Source: Nematostella vectensis (Eukaryota; Cnidaria; Anthozoa; Actiniaria; Edwardsiidae). From it: a DNA stretch of 64,000 nt. The stretch lies in NCBI RefSeq assembly GCF_932526225.1, contig NC_064034.1, forward strand, positions 22,090,502 to 22,154,501, in the 5' to 3' direction. The translations under genes and the position numbers were made by a program. Below the pieces are notes generated by a model. The model saw nothing but the letters and a program-made list of their open reading frames with translations. It made no database searches and was not told the origin of the DNA. Positions 1 through 12,107 of the stretch are shown here, piece after piece. How positions within the stretch are numbered: the first letter of the stretch is position 1; every line of letters begins with the position of its first letter.

Positions 1-1806
1 TTAGACCAAACGCATCAATATTTTTTATTATCTTTTTTAACAGTGCAGTTTCAATTTTACATGCATATAAATACCTCAGTGATATTGTCAAGCATGAGCA
101 TGTTAGGTTGAAAACTGGATCATTTTCATTAACTTATCATTTACTTATGTGCTATCTATTATTCTACTCTCAAAGGCTGCATTATGTTTTTTTCTGTCTT
201 GAAGTATATAAAATTTAATATCCTTGTAACTTAAGTGCCATTTGTTATTGAGTTATTATTTTACTATTTTATATCTAATCATTAGGATCTATTTATTATT
301 TGCACACGACCTATATTTATTATTCTTTCTTTTTAAGGTTTATATATTAAAAAGATTGACAGAGTGATTATTTATTATCTACTTATGAATATTTTTTTAT
401 TATATTCGTTATTTATTATCTAAATATTTTTACCTGTTAACATTAACACATTACGAATCTTAAATGTGAATAACTATCTTAATTTACTATCTAATTCAAA
501 TTAGTTATTATCTCATTATTATCTATTTACTATTGGCACATGACACATCTGTACTGAAATATTATATGGTTTTTCTCTTCATGGTGTACATTATTCAAAA
601 CATATTAATTTATATATTTGTACCTATATTTAAGCAATTGTATTTCTTATCTTATAACTTAATAAAACTTGTCTATTTGCATGTTGCTTTCCCTTTTTCT
701 GAAAACTACGGCTCCGCTTTTAGACAGTGCCTAAATCTATCTAGTATGATGGACAGCCACACTGCTCTCAACTTGGATGAGGATATTCTTGGTGGCATAT
801 TCAGGAATCAGTTTCCGCTAAGTACTTGGAATATCCCGGCTAAACAAAATCTCAAAAGAAGTTCTGTGGCGTTGAACTGAACAAAAAGGTTTGAAGTTGT
901 TATCCGTGGAAGAGAGTGGCATTGGATAGGACACACCTTCAGGAAAAAAAGAGTGTTTTTTTTTTTGCAAGAATTGGAGAGTGGACTAAGGACTATAACG
1001 CTACACACAACTACTAGAGAGTTAAGCTTTCGCGCGAATTGGTGGCCTGGTTCTGCCTCTTCTCGCGGGACAAGGGTCTTCCCTAGATGCTGCCCTTGAG
1101 GCCTCCAAAAATCAATGTAAAAGGTAAGTAGTTTAAGGAATATAATGCACAAGCTAATCTGTTGTGATACATTAAAAAGATATGAGTATCACCATCTAAA
1201 ATAAGACGTATCTTTTAACTCTAACGCTTTCAGTCCCCATAAAAAGAGGTTAAAACTGGATCAATTGCAACTTTCTTAATTTAGAGTAACACCTTTGCTG
1301 AATGCAAAAATTTCCGACAAATAATGCAGATAAAAATGCATCGGATAATAGCCGAATTAAGGTAATTGGACAAAAGTCTTACATCTGTATAAATTGCAGA
1401 GGTAAAATAACAGTAACAGAAAAGTCTGACAGTCAGTTTTTAGTTTGCACGCAATGCTAATAAAAAAAACAGTCTTCTCCGTCAGCGAATCTCGGTATTG
1501 CAGAGGATGGCCAAAATTGGTCGATTTTAGATAGTGAATGCTTGCAAGGCGATTACGACTTGTTGGAGGGACTTCTGGCTGTGTAACACGTAAGACATGA
1601 CCGAAACAACAACTGCATGATACAACTTGAATAACGAAAGGAATGGTGAACAAGAGAACAGCAAAAATGTAAAGAAAGAGTGCTTGAGCTGGAGGGATAC
1701 AGCAAAAGTTCAATCAACGATTCTTTAATATTCCCGAAGAAAAAGGTGAAATTGGTATCACAAAGTTAGAGAACATAGTGTCAACCAATCTTGGTCTCGA
1801 GGCGAC
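1..1806. other. No recognisable gene in first part of unit
   Basis: AT-rich sequence, especially 200-540, with many short TTATTATCTA-like runs. Open frames of 114-118 codons exist at 533-880 (+), 808-1152 (-) and 1357-1713 (-), but they overlap each other, lack recognisable motifs and recur only because the whole unit repeats. A 31-bp stretch at 710-740 (starting GGCTCCGCTTTTAG) reappears at 35167-35197. The same content fills 3985-5790 and 7969-9774. Confidence 0.5.
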
Positions 1807-1971
1807 TGTGGAGAACGCAAGCACACAAGGAAAATCACTAGAAATAAGCCAAACCGGCCAATTTTTGCTAAATTTGTCTATCGGCCTGAAGTTAGGCTTG
1901 TCACGAGGAGGAGTAACGAGTCAAAGACAGGAGCATTTGATTTAATAATGAAGGATTGTTTGAAGGAATAG
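1807..1971 (+). pseudogene. LINE ORF1-like relic, tandem copy 1
   Basis: A 55-codon open stretch carries the pattern RPIFAKFVYR followed by a basic segment, resembling the conserved core of ORF1 nucleic-acid-binding proteins of CR1/L2-like non-LTR retrotransposons (typically RPIIARF). No start codon or flanking coiled coil can be followed, so this is a fragment. It lies on the same strand as, and about 900 bp upstream of, the endonuclease relic at 2884-3643, the expected ORF1-ORF2 order. Copies lie at 5791-5955 and 9775-9939. Confidence 0.35.
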
Positions 1972-2476
1972 CTACTCCAAGAGAAAATGAAGCAGGCTTA
2001 CGTTGCTAGTAAGAGACCTCGGTCACTTGTATATTGATGGGATGGGGTGGGGTTAGCAAGCTTTTATTCATTATGAGTATTTTGATCAATGAGTAATAAT
2101 AAAGTCGAGTGACCCTGACATGAAATTGCAAGGCTTATGATTATGGCTATTTCACTCCCACTGAGAATTGTGATCGGTTCTCGGTATCAATTCTAAAAGT
2201 ATTAATGCTCACTTGAACGATTTAATTAATTTACTATCGAGAATTGTTGTATAAAGAAAAATACACATTTTTACCAGGCACGACAGGCCTGTTTAGAGAC
2301 AGCTTTTTTTGTCTCTTTTCAGGTGCAATTGTACAAGGAACGTTCGCCTATTTATGTTGAATTTTCGTACATGGCGGCATGCGTATGCGAGTTTATTACG
2401 TTTGTTTAATGAGCATTCACTTGAACGTCATAATATAAAATATTTCTCTGTTATGCAGAGGTTGTACCTTTTGGAT

Positions 2477-2701
2477 CTATTGTGTATGCAGGGGCACGTG
2501 CCAGGACGCTGCTCCAGTAGGGATCAAGTAGGGATTTGTAGCGTCTTTAAGCGCCCAAATGTGTTTTCTTAATGCTGTTGCTTGTTTATTTCCTTCGTTT
2601 TTGAAAGACGTGGTGTGGCTGTTGTACCTGGTTTTAAAACTATCAGCGATGGGTCCCATATATATGACATTTTTAGGCCGTTGGCGGAGAAGACCTTGCA
2701 A
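2477..2701 (-). pseudogene. Penelope-like GIY-YIG endonuclease relic, tandem copy 1
   Basis: The minus-strand frame reads VIYMG, then FKTRYNSHTTSFKN, then IWALKD. This matches the C-terminal GIY-YIG nuclease of Penelope-like retroelements (usual order: YIG, KxRynnHxxSFrn, telskyiWxLKd). In the family this domain nicks target DNA downstream of the reverse transcriptase. No reverse transcriptase is found at higher coordinates, so only the C-terminus remains. There is no ATG; the frame opens at TTG. It is antisense to the LINE relic in the same unit, so two unrelated retroelements are stacked here. Confidence 0.65.
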
Positions 2702-2883
2702 ATCTGTTGGACATACTGAGATGTTGTAGCCCTTGAATAAATGTCCTAAATAGAAGAATGATCCTGTAAGCCCAAATGAATGAAAATCGAAGCGAAAAGA
2801 TTTATTTACAGTTCAGCGTTGTTTCTATCGTTGTGACAAGCACCGTGATATAATTCAACGACTTTCCGGGCGATTTATTCCGA

Positions 2884-3643
2884 TTTATTTATTGAGGATG
2901 ATACTGATTTTTATTATGCTTTTTTAAACCTGAATGTTTCATCTAGAGACCAAGAACGGCTAAAAACCCTATATTTTAATTCTTTCTCTGATGACTCTGA
3001 CTCATGGCAACTCTTGCTCGACTTTGGTATGGACTCAGATGCTTACTTTCTCTACGACAATTCAAAGGTTCTCTAAAAATGCCTTTATTTAACTCCCAAT
3101 AAATTCAACCTGGTCCAGCCTACTACATCTGGATCTTTTTCAATATTACATGTTAACATTCGTAACCATAAAAAAACACTTTGCAGACCTTTCTGAATTT
3201 TTATCAACCTATCTGTCGAGTCATTTAACCAAGTTTCAGAGATAGCAATGCCATGAAAATTGGAGATAAGCCTCCTGACTCTTCTGTTGCTGATTTCAAC
3301 TCAACTTTTTCCAATGTTCTCTCAAAAATCAGTTTTGAAGGCAAATCATCTTATCTGGCGGGCGACTTTAACATCAGTCTTCTCAATTCTTCTTCCCATT
3401 AAGTACTGAAAAGTTTAACTCCTTGTCTGAAATTGACTGGTCTTTCCTTTATGAATTAGACTCAGTAAATGACTGCCATAATGCTTTTGCTGACCATATT
3501 ACCCCAATCTACAAGAAATGTTTCCCTCTAAAAGCCATCAACTCCCATACCCGTCCTTTCCAACCTTGGTTTTCCAATTCCTTATCTGTCTCATGTAAAA
3601 GAAAGAATTACTGTCCTCAAAAACACCCAAGAAAAGGCGCTTG
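2884..3643 (+). pseudogene. CR1/L2-like LINE endonuclease region, tandem copy 1
   Basis: Pieces in several frames follow the N-terminal half of a CR1/L2-type ORF2: an acidic leader, FSILHVNIR at about 3140 (typical APE-endonuclease start FSxLHLNIRSL), GDFNISLL at about 3360 (endonuclease GDFN motif), then a linker with FQPWFSNSL and SCKRKNY. Stops and frameshifts break it. The break at 3643/3644 is the array junction, so reverse transcriptase never follows. The product would nick target DNA for retrotransposition; here it is dead. Confidence 0.7.
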
Positions 3644-3984
3644 AAAAAGAGAGAGTATATAAAAAGAGAGAGTATATAGAATAGACTCAGTAAAGTGGAA
3701 TTAAAAATGAAATGAGCAACAGCAACCCTAACAAATATATCTGCCAGGCATATAAGTTGCTGTCCTTGTTCTACTACCCTTGTAACAAAATAATGTTTTG
3801 TCCTCTTGGGTTGCACTAAATCCAGCAACTCATCTACTTTTTGACCACTTTATATTACAGCAAACCATATTTTTAATATTTTTTCAACCTTTTTTGACAT
3901 TCAGCAAAATGCAAGTATTTGTATAACTTTCAAAGTGGACAGCATGATATATAGATTTCACATACTTAATCATATAAACTGCTT
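3644..3984. repeat. Inter-unit segment B of the tandem array
   Basis: This 341-bp segment lies between copies and is repeated at 7628-7968 but absent after copy 3. It begins with a doubled AGAGAGAGTATAT motif. It contains no recognisable gene; the 96-codon minus frame across 3538-3828 has no motif. Confidence 0.6.
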
Positions 3985-5790
3985 TTAGACCAAACGCATC
4001 AATATTTTTTATTATCTTTTTTAACAGTGCAGTTTCAATTTTACATGCATATAAATACCTCAGTGATATTGTCAAGCATGAGCATGTTAGGTTGAAAACT
4101 GGATCATTTTCATTAACTTATCATTTACTTATGTGCTATCTATTATTCTACTCTCAAAGGCTGCATTATGTTTTTTTCTGTCTTGAAGTATATAAAATTT
4201 AATATCCTTGTAACTTAAGTGCCATTTGTTATTGAGTTATTATTTTACTATTTTATATCTAATCATTAGGATCTATTTATTATTTGCACACGACCTATAT
4301 TTATTATTCTTTCTTTTTAAGGTTTATATATTAAAAAGATTGACAGAGTGATTATTTATTATCTACTTATGAATATTTTTTTATTATATTCGTTATTTAT
4401 TATCTAAATATTTTTACCTGTTAACATTAACACATTACGAATCTTAAATGTGAATAACTATCTTAATTTACTATCTAATTCAAATTAGTTATTATCTCAT
4501 TATTATCTATTTACTATTGGCACATGACACATCTGTACTGAAATATTATATGGTTTTTCTCTTCATGGTGTACATTATTCAAAACATATTAATTTATATA
4601 TTTGTACCTATATTTAAGCAATTGTATTTCTTATCTTATAACTTAATAAAACTTGTCTATTTGCATGTTGCTTTCCCTTTTTCTGAAAACTACGGCTCCG
4701 CTTTTAGACAGTGCCTAAATCTATCTAGTATGATGGACAGCCACACTGCTCTCAACTTGGATGAGGATATTCTTGGTGGCATATTCAGGAATCAGTTTCC
4801 GCTAAGTACTTGGAATATCCCGGCTAAACAAAATCTCAAAAGAAGTTCTGTGGCGTTGAACTGAACAAAAAGGTTTGAAGTTGTTATCCGTGGAAGAGAG
4901 TGGCATTGGATAGGACACACCTTCAGGAAAAAAAGAGTGTTTTTTTTTTTGCAAGAATTGGAGAGTGGACTAAGGACTATAACGCTACACACAACTACTA
5001 GAGAGTTAAGCTTTCGCGCGAATTGGTGGCCTGGTTCTGCCTCTTCTCGCGGGACAAGGGTCTTCCCTAGATGCTGCCCTTGAGGCCTCCAAAAATCAAT
5101 GTAAAAGGTAAGTAGTTTAAGGAATATAATGCACAAGCTAATCTGTTGTGATACATTAAAAAGATATGAGTATCACCATCTAAAATAAGACGTATCTTTT
5201 AACTCTAACGCTTTCAGTCCCCATAAAAAGAGGTTAAAACTGGATCAATTGCAACTTTCTTAATTTAGAGTAACACCTTTGCTGAATGCAAAAATTTCCG
5301 ACAAATAATGCAGATAAAAATGCATCGGATAATAGCCGAATTAAGGTAATTGGACAAAAGTCTTACATCTGTATAAATTGCAGAGGTAAAATAACAGTAA
5401 CAGAAAAGTCTGACAGTCAGTTTTTAGTTTGCACGCAATGCTAATAAAAAAAACAGTCTTCTCCGTCAGCGAATCTCGGTATTGCAGAGGATGGCCAAAA
5501 TTGGTCGATTTTAGATAGTGAATGCTTGCAAGGCGATTACGACTTGTTGGAGGGACTTCTGGCTGTGTAACACGTAAGACATGACCGAAACAACAACTGC
5601 ATGATACAACTTGAATAACGAAAGGAATGGTGAACAAGAGAACAGCAAAAATGTAAAGAAAGAGTGCTTGAGCTGGAGGGATACAGCAAAAGTTCAATCA
5701 ACGATTCTTTAATATTCCCGAAGAAAAAGGTGAAATTGGTATCACAAAGTTAGAGAACATAGTGTCAACCAATCTTGGTCTCGAGGCGAC

Positions 5791-5955
5791 TGTGGAGAAC
5801 GCAAGCACACAAGGAAAATCACTAGAAATAAGCCAAACCGGCCAATTTTTGCTAAATTTGTCTATCGGCCTGAAGTTAGGCTTGTCACGAGGAGGAGTAA
5901 CGAGTCAAAGACAGGAGCATTTGATTTAATAATGAAGGATTGTTTGAAGGAATAG
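5791..5955 (+). pseudogene. LINE ORF1-like relic, tandem copy 2
   Basis: Identical in translation to the copy at 1807-1971, displaced by exactly one 3,984-bp unit. It has no independent changes that would suggest separate ageing. Confidence 0.35.
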
Positions 5956-6460
5956 CTACTCCAAGAGAAAATGAAGCAGGCTTACGTTGCTAGTAAGAGA
6001 CCTCGGTCACTTGTATATTGATGGGATGGGGTGGGGTTAGCAAGCTTTTATTCATTATGAGTATTTTGATCAATGAGTAATAATAAAGTCGAGTGACCCT
6101 GACATGAAATTGCAAGGCTTATGATTATGGCTATTTCACTCCCACTGAGAATTGTGATCGGTTCTCGGTATCAATTCTAAAAGTATTAATGCTCACTTGA
6201 ACGATTTAATTAATTTACTATCGAGAATTGTTGTATAAAGAAAAATACACATTTTTACCAGGCACGACAGGCCTGTTTAGAGACAGCTTTTTTTGTCTCT
6301 TTTCAGGTGCAATTGTACAAGGAACGTTCGCCTATTTATGTTGAATTTTCGTACATGGCGGCATGCGTATGCGAGTTTATTACGTTTGTTTAATGAGCAT
6401 TCACTTGAACGTCATAATATAAAATATTTCTCTGTTATGCAGAGGTTGTACCTTTTGGAT

Positions 6461-6685
6461 CTATTGTGTATGCAGGGGCACGTGCCAGGACGCTGCTCCA
6501 GTAGGGATCAAGTAGGGATTTGTAGCGTCTTTAAGCGCCCAAATGTGTTTTCTTAATGCTGTTGCTTGTTTATTTCCTTCGTTTTTGAAAGACGTGGTGT
6601 GGCTGTTGTACCTGGTTTTAAAACTATCAGCGATGGGTCCCATATATATGACATTTTTAGGCCGTTGGCGGAGAAGACCTTGCAA
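6461..6685 (-). pseudogene. Penelope-like GIY-YIG relic, tandem copy 2
   Basis: Identical in translation to 2477-2701, including FKTRYNSHTTSFKN and IWALKD. Only the nuclease end of the element is present. Confidence 0.65.
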
Positions 6686-6867
6686 ATCTGTTGGACATAC
6701 TGAGATGTTGTAGCCCTTGAATAAATGTCCTAAATAGAAGAATGATCCTGTAAGCCCAAATGAATGAAAATCGAAGCGAAAAGATTTATTTACAGTTCAG
6801 CGTTGTTTCTATCGTTGTGACAAGCACCGTGATATAATTCAACGACTTTCCGGGCGATTTATTCCGA

Positions 6868-7627
6868 TTTATTTATTGAGGATGATACTGATTTTTATTA
6901 TGCTTTTTTAAACCTGAATGTTTCATCTAGAGACCAAGAACGGCTAAAAACCCTATATTTTAATTCTTTCTCTGATGACTCTGACTCATGGCAACTCTTG
7001 CTCGACTTTGGTATGGACTCAGATGCTTACTTTCTCTACGACAATTCAAAGGTTCTCTAAAAATGCCTTTATTTAACTCCCAATAAATTCAACCTGGTCC
7101 AGCCTACTACATCTGGATCTTTTTCAATATTACATGTTAACATTCGTAACCATAAAAAAACACTTTGCAGACCTTTCTGAATTTTTATCAACCTATCTGT
7201 CGAGTCATTTAACCAAGTTTCAGAGATAGCAATGCCATGAAAATTGGAGATAAGCCTCCTGACTCTTCTGTTGCTGATTTCAACTCAACTTTTTCCAATG
7301 TTCTCTCAAAAATCAGTTTTGAAGGCAAATCATCTTATCTGGCGGGCGACTTTAACATCAGTCTTCTCAATTCTTCTTCCCATTAAGTACTGAAAAGTTT
7401 AACTCCTTGTCTGAAATTGACTGGTCTTTCCTTTATGAATTAGACTCAGTAAATGACTGCCATAATGCTTTTGCTGACCATATTACCCCAATCTACAAGA
7501 AATGTTTCCCTCTAAAAGCCATCAACTCCCATACCCGTCCTTTCCAACCTTGGTTTTCCAATTCCTTATCTGTCTCATGTAAAAGAAAGAATTACTGTCC
7601 TCAAAAACACCCAAGAAAAGGCGCTTG
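6868..7627 (+). pseudogene. CR1/L2-like LINE endonuclease region, tandem copy 2
   Basis: Same broken endonuclease and linker pieces as 2884-3643, ending at the same junction with segment B. Confidence 0.7.
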
Positions 7628-9774
7628 AAAAAGAGAGAGTATATAAAAAGAGAGAGTATATAGAATAGACTCAGTAAAGTGGAATTAAAAATGAAATGAG
7701 CAACAGCAACCCTAACAAATATATCTGCCAGGCATATAAGTTGCTGTCCTTGTTCTACTACCCTTGTAACAAAATAATGTTTTGTCCTCTTGGGTTGCAC
7801 TAAATCCAGCAACTCATCTACTTTTTGACCACTTTATATTACAGCAAACCATATTTTTAATATTTTTTCAACCTTTTTTGACATTCAGCAAAATGCAAGT
7901 ATTTGTATAACTTTCAAAGTGGACAGCATGATATATAGATTTCACATACTTAATCATATAAACTGCTTTTAGACCAAACGCATCAATATTTTTTATTATC
8001 TTTTTTAACAGTGCAGTTTCAATTTTACATGCATATAAATACCTCAGTGATATTGTCAAGCATGAGCATGTTAGGTTGAAAACTGGATCATTTTCATTAA
8101 CTTATCATTTACTTATGTGCTATCTATTATTCTACTCTCAAAGGCTGCATTATGTTTTTTTCTGTCTTGAAGTATATAAAATTTAATATCCTTGTAACTT
8201 AAGTGCCATTTGTTATTGAGTTATTATTTTACTATTTTATATCTAATCATTAGGATCTATTTATTATTTGCACACGACCTATATTTATTATTCTTTCTTT
8301 TTAAGGTTTATATATTAAAAAGATTGACAGAGTGATTATTTATTATCTACTTATGAATATTTTTTTATTATATTCGTTATTTATTATCTAAATATTTTTA
8401 CCTGTTAACATTAACACATTACGAATCTTAAATGTGAATAACTATCTTAATTTACTATCTAATTCAAATTAGTTATTATCTCATTATTATCTATTTACTA
8501 TTGGCACATGACACATCTGTACTGAAATATTATATGGTTTTTCTCTTCATGGTGTACATTATTCAAAACATATTAATTTATATATTTGTACCTATATTTA
8601 AGCAATTGTATTTCTTATCTTATAACTTAATAAAACTTGTCTATTTGCATGTTGCTTTCCCTTTTTCTGAAAACTACGGCTCCGCTTTTAGACAGTGCCT
8701 AAATCTATCTAGTATGATGGACAGCCACACTGCTCTCAACTTGGATGAGGATATTCTTGGTGGCATATTCAGGAATCAGTTTCCGCTAAGTACTTGGAAT
8801 ATCCCGGCTAAACAAAATCTCAAAAGAAGTTCTGTGGCGTTGAACTGAACAAAAAGGTTTGAAGTTGTTATCCGTGGAAGAGAGTGGCATTGGATAGGAC
8901 ACACCTTCAGGAAAAAAAGAGTGTTTTTTTTTTTGCAAGAATTGGAGAGTGGACTAAGGACTATAACGCTACACACAACTACTAGAGAGTTAAGCTTTCG
9001 CGCGAATTGGTGGCCTGGTTCTGCCTCTTCTCGCGGGACAAGGGTCTTCCCTAGATGCTGCCCTTGAGGCCTCCAAAAATCAATGTAAAAGGTAAGTAGT
9101 TTAAGGAATATAATGCACAAGCTAATCTGTTGTGATACATTAAAAAGATATGAGTATCACCATCTAAAATAAGACGTATCTTTTAACTCTAACGCTTTCA
9201 GTCCCCATAAAAAGAGGTTAAAACTGGATCAATTGCAACTTTCTTAATTTAGAGTAACACCTTTGCTGAATGCAAAAATTTCCGACAAATAATGCAGATA
9301 AAAATGCATCGGATAATAGCCGAATTAAGGTAATTGGACAAAAGTCTTACATCTGTATAAATTGCAGAGGTAAAATAACAGTAACAGAAAAGTCTGACAG
9401 TCAGTTTTTAGTTTGCACGCAATGCTAATAAAAAAAACAGTCTTCTCCGTCAGCGAATCTCGGTATTGCAGAGGATGGCCAAAATTGGTCGATTTTAGAT
9501 AGTGAATGCTTGCAAGGCGATTACGACTTGTTGGAGGGACTTCTGGCTGTGTAACACGTAAGACATGACCGAAACAACAACTGCATGATACAACTTGAAT
9601 AACGAAAGGAATGGTGAACAAGAGAACAGCAAAAATGTAAAGAAAGAGTGCTTGAGCTGGAGGGATACAGCAAAAGTTCAATCAACGATTCTTTAATATT
9701 CCCGAAGAAAAAGGTGAAATTGGTATCACAAAGTTAGAGAACATAGTGTCAACCAATCTTGGTCTCGAGGCGAC

Positions 9775-9939
9775 TGTGGAGAACGCAAGCACACAAGGAA
9801 AATCACTAGAAATAAGCCAAACCGGCCAATTTTTGCTAAATTTGTCTATCGGCCTGAAGTTAGGCTTGTCACGAGGAGGAGTAACGAGTCAAAGACAGGA
9901 GCATTTGATTTAATAATGAAGGATTGTTTGAAGGAATAG
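9775..9939 (+). pseudogene. LINE ORF1-like relic, tandem copy 3
   Basis: Third copy of the 1807-1971 frame, at the expected 7,968-bp displacement and with identical translation. Confidence 0.35.
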
Positions 9940-10444
9940 CTACTCCAAGAGAAAATGAAGCAGGCTTACGTTGCTAGTAAGAGACCTCGGTCACTTGTAT
10001 ATTGATGGGATGGGGTGGGGTTAGCAAGCTTTTATTCATTATGAGTATTTTGATCAATGAGTAATAATAAAGTCGAGTGACCCTGACATGAAATTGCAAG
10101 GCTTATGATTATGGCTATTTCACTCCCACTGAGAATTGTGATCGGTTCTCGGTATCAATTCTAAAAGTATTAATGCTCACTTGAACGATTTAATTAATTT
10201 ACTATCGAGAATTGTTGTATAAAGAAAAATACACATTTTTACCAGGCACGACAGGCCTGTTTAGAGACAGCTTTTTTTGTCTCTTTTCAGGTGCAATTGT
10301 ACAAGGAACGTTCGCCTATTTATGTTGAATTTTCGTACATGGCGGCATGCGTATGCGAGTTTATTACGTTTGTTTAATGAGCATTCACTTGAACGTCATA
10401 ATATAAAATATTTCTCTGTTATGCAGAGGTTGTACCTTTTGGAT

Positions 10445-10669
10445 CTATTGTGTATGCAGGGGCACGTGCCAGGACGCTGCTCCAGTAGGGATCAAGTAGG
10501 GATTTGTAGCGTCTTTAAGCGCCCAAATGTGTTTTCTTAATGCTGTTGCTTGTTTATTTCCTTCGTTTTTGAAAGACGTGGTGTGGCTGTTGTACCTGGT
10601 TTTAAAACTATCAGCGATGGGTCCCATATATATGACATTTTTAGGCCGTTGGCGGAGAAGACCTTGCAA
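10445..10669 (-). pseudogene. Penelope-like GIY-YIG relic, tandem copy 3
   Basis: Third copy of the 2477-2701 frame, with identical translation. Confidence 0.65.
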
Positions 10670-10851
10670 ATCTGTTGGACATACTGAGATGTTGTAGCCC
10701 TTGAATAAATGTCCTAAATAGAAGAATGATCCTGTAAGCCCAAATGAATGAAAATCGAAGCGAAAAGATTTATTTACAGTTCAGCGTTGTTTCTATCGTT
10801 GTGACAAGCACCGTGATATAATTCAACGACTTTCCGGGCGATTTATTCCGA

Positions 10852-11611
10852 TTTATTTATTGAGGATGATACTGATTTTTATTATGCTTTTTTAAACCTG
10901 AATGTTTCATCTAGAGACCAAGAACGGCTAAAAACCCTATATTTTAATTCTTTCTCTGATGACTCTGACTCATGGCAACTCTTGCTCGACTTTGGTATGG
11001 ACTCAGATGCTTACTTTCTCTACGACAATTCAAAGGTTCTCTAAAAATGCCTTTATTTAACTCCCAATAAATTCAACCTGGTCCAGCCTACTACATCTGG
11101 ATCTTTTTCAATATTACATGTTAACATTCGTAACCATAAAAAAACACTTTGCAGACCTTTCTGAATTTTTATCAACCTATCTGTCGAGTCATTTAACCAA
11201 GTTTCAGAGATAGCAATGCCATGAAAATTGGAGATAAGCCTCCTGACTCTTCTGTTGCTGATTTCAACTCAACTTTTTCCAATGTTCTCTCAAAAATCAG
11301 TTTTGAAGGCAAATCATCTTATCTGGCGGGCGACTTTAACATCAGTCTTCTCAATTCTTCTTCCCATTAAGTACTGAAAAGTTTAACTCCTTGTCTGAAA
11401 TTGACTGGTCTTTCCTTTATGAATTAGACTCAGTAAATGACTGCCATAATGCTTTTGCTGACCATATTACCCCAATCTACAAGAAATGTTTCCCTCTAAA
11501 AGCCATCAACTCCCATACCCGTCCTTTCCAACCTTGGTTTTCCAATTCCTTATCTGTCTCATGTAAAAGAAAGAATTACTGTCCTCAAAAACACCCAAGA
11601 AAAGGCGCTTG
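10852..11611 (+). pseudogene. CR1/L2-like LINE endonuclease region, tandem copy 3
   Basis: Third copy of the endonuclease relic. Here the sequence does not pass into segment B but switches at 11612 to unrelated DNA encoding a DDE transposase relic. This is the right-hand end of the array. Confidence 0.7.
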
Positions 11612-12107
11612 TAAAAAGACCTACACTTCTAGAAAGGGATCTTGTCGATCGATTTCGTATTTCTGTTTCAACTACATCTAACATTTTCAGGATTTTGTTT
11701 TTGAAGAAATAACTGTCGGGGTTAGATTTAAGGAACTCTATCCTCTATCTATTGCACAGAAATCAACATGGAATCTCCCTCAAGTTTGACAAAAAGTCTA
11801 TGAGTTAATCGTCCTACAAATACATTCTATTGCACAGAAATCAACATGGAATCTCCCTCAAGTTTGACGAAAAGTCTATGAGTTAATCGTCCTACAAATC
11901 CACACCACCATAAAGTCTATTGTTGCTATTACACCAAATAAAGCTGTCTTAGTGAGATATACAGTTGGGCTCTTAGTGATCCAGATATTTTCGTCAAAAT
12001 CAGAATTCCTCACATTAGTGCAAAAAGAAAATGTCATCATGGCAGATAAAGGATTACTTATCCAAGATCAGTTTGCTTCTGTTAGTGCAAGGCTAGATAA
12101 TAAATAA
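11612..12107 (+). pseudogene. DDE_Tnp_4-type transposase relic
   Basis: Fragments in different frames follow a DDE_Tnp_4 (Harbinger/IS4EU-like) transposase in order: DLVDRFRISVST (helix-turn-helix, usually DLAxRFxIS.ST), CTEINMESPSSLTKSL (usually DCTEI.IE.PSSL), SIVAITPNKAVL and VIMADKGLLIQD (usually VMADKGF.I.D). The Asp before CTEI is replaced by Tyr in both tandem copies of that segment, so the first catalytic residue is lost. Frameshifts, stops and an internal 78-bp duplication also break it. The family cuts and pastes DNA transposons; this copy cannot. Confidence 0.6.
11747..11903. repeat. 78-bp tandem duplication inside transposase relic
   Basis: A segment beginning near ATTGCACAGAAATC at 11751 recurs at 11829 with few changes. 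It duplicates the first catalytic-motif region of the transposase relic. Confidence 0.8.

Larger units (their letters stand above)
1..11611. repeat. Tandem array, 3,984-bp unit, about 2.9 copies
   Basis: Units begin at 1, 3985 and 7969. Every open frame in copy 1 recurs exactly 3,984 bp later in copy 2, and again in copy 3, with identical translations and no length change seen. Copy 3 stops matching at 11612, which corresponds to 3644 in copy 1. The array therefore has the form A-B-A-B-A, with B the 341-bp segment 3644-3984. The array starts at or before the window edge. Lack of divergence means either a very recent duplication or an assembly artefact; the sequence alone cannot decide. Confidence 0.95.

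Noticed and set aside
533-1713. Frames of 114-118 codons in the tandem unit
   Set aside because: They overlap in opposite strands, have no motifs and are repeated only because the unit is repeated.
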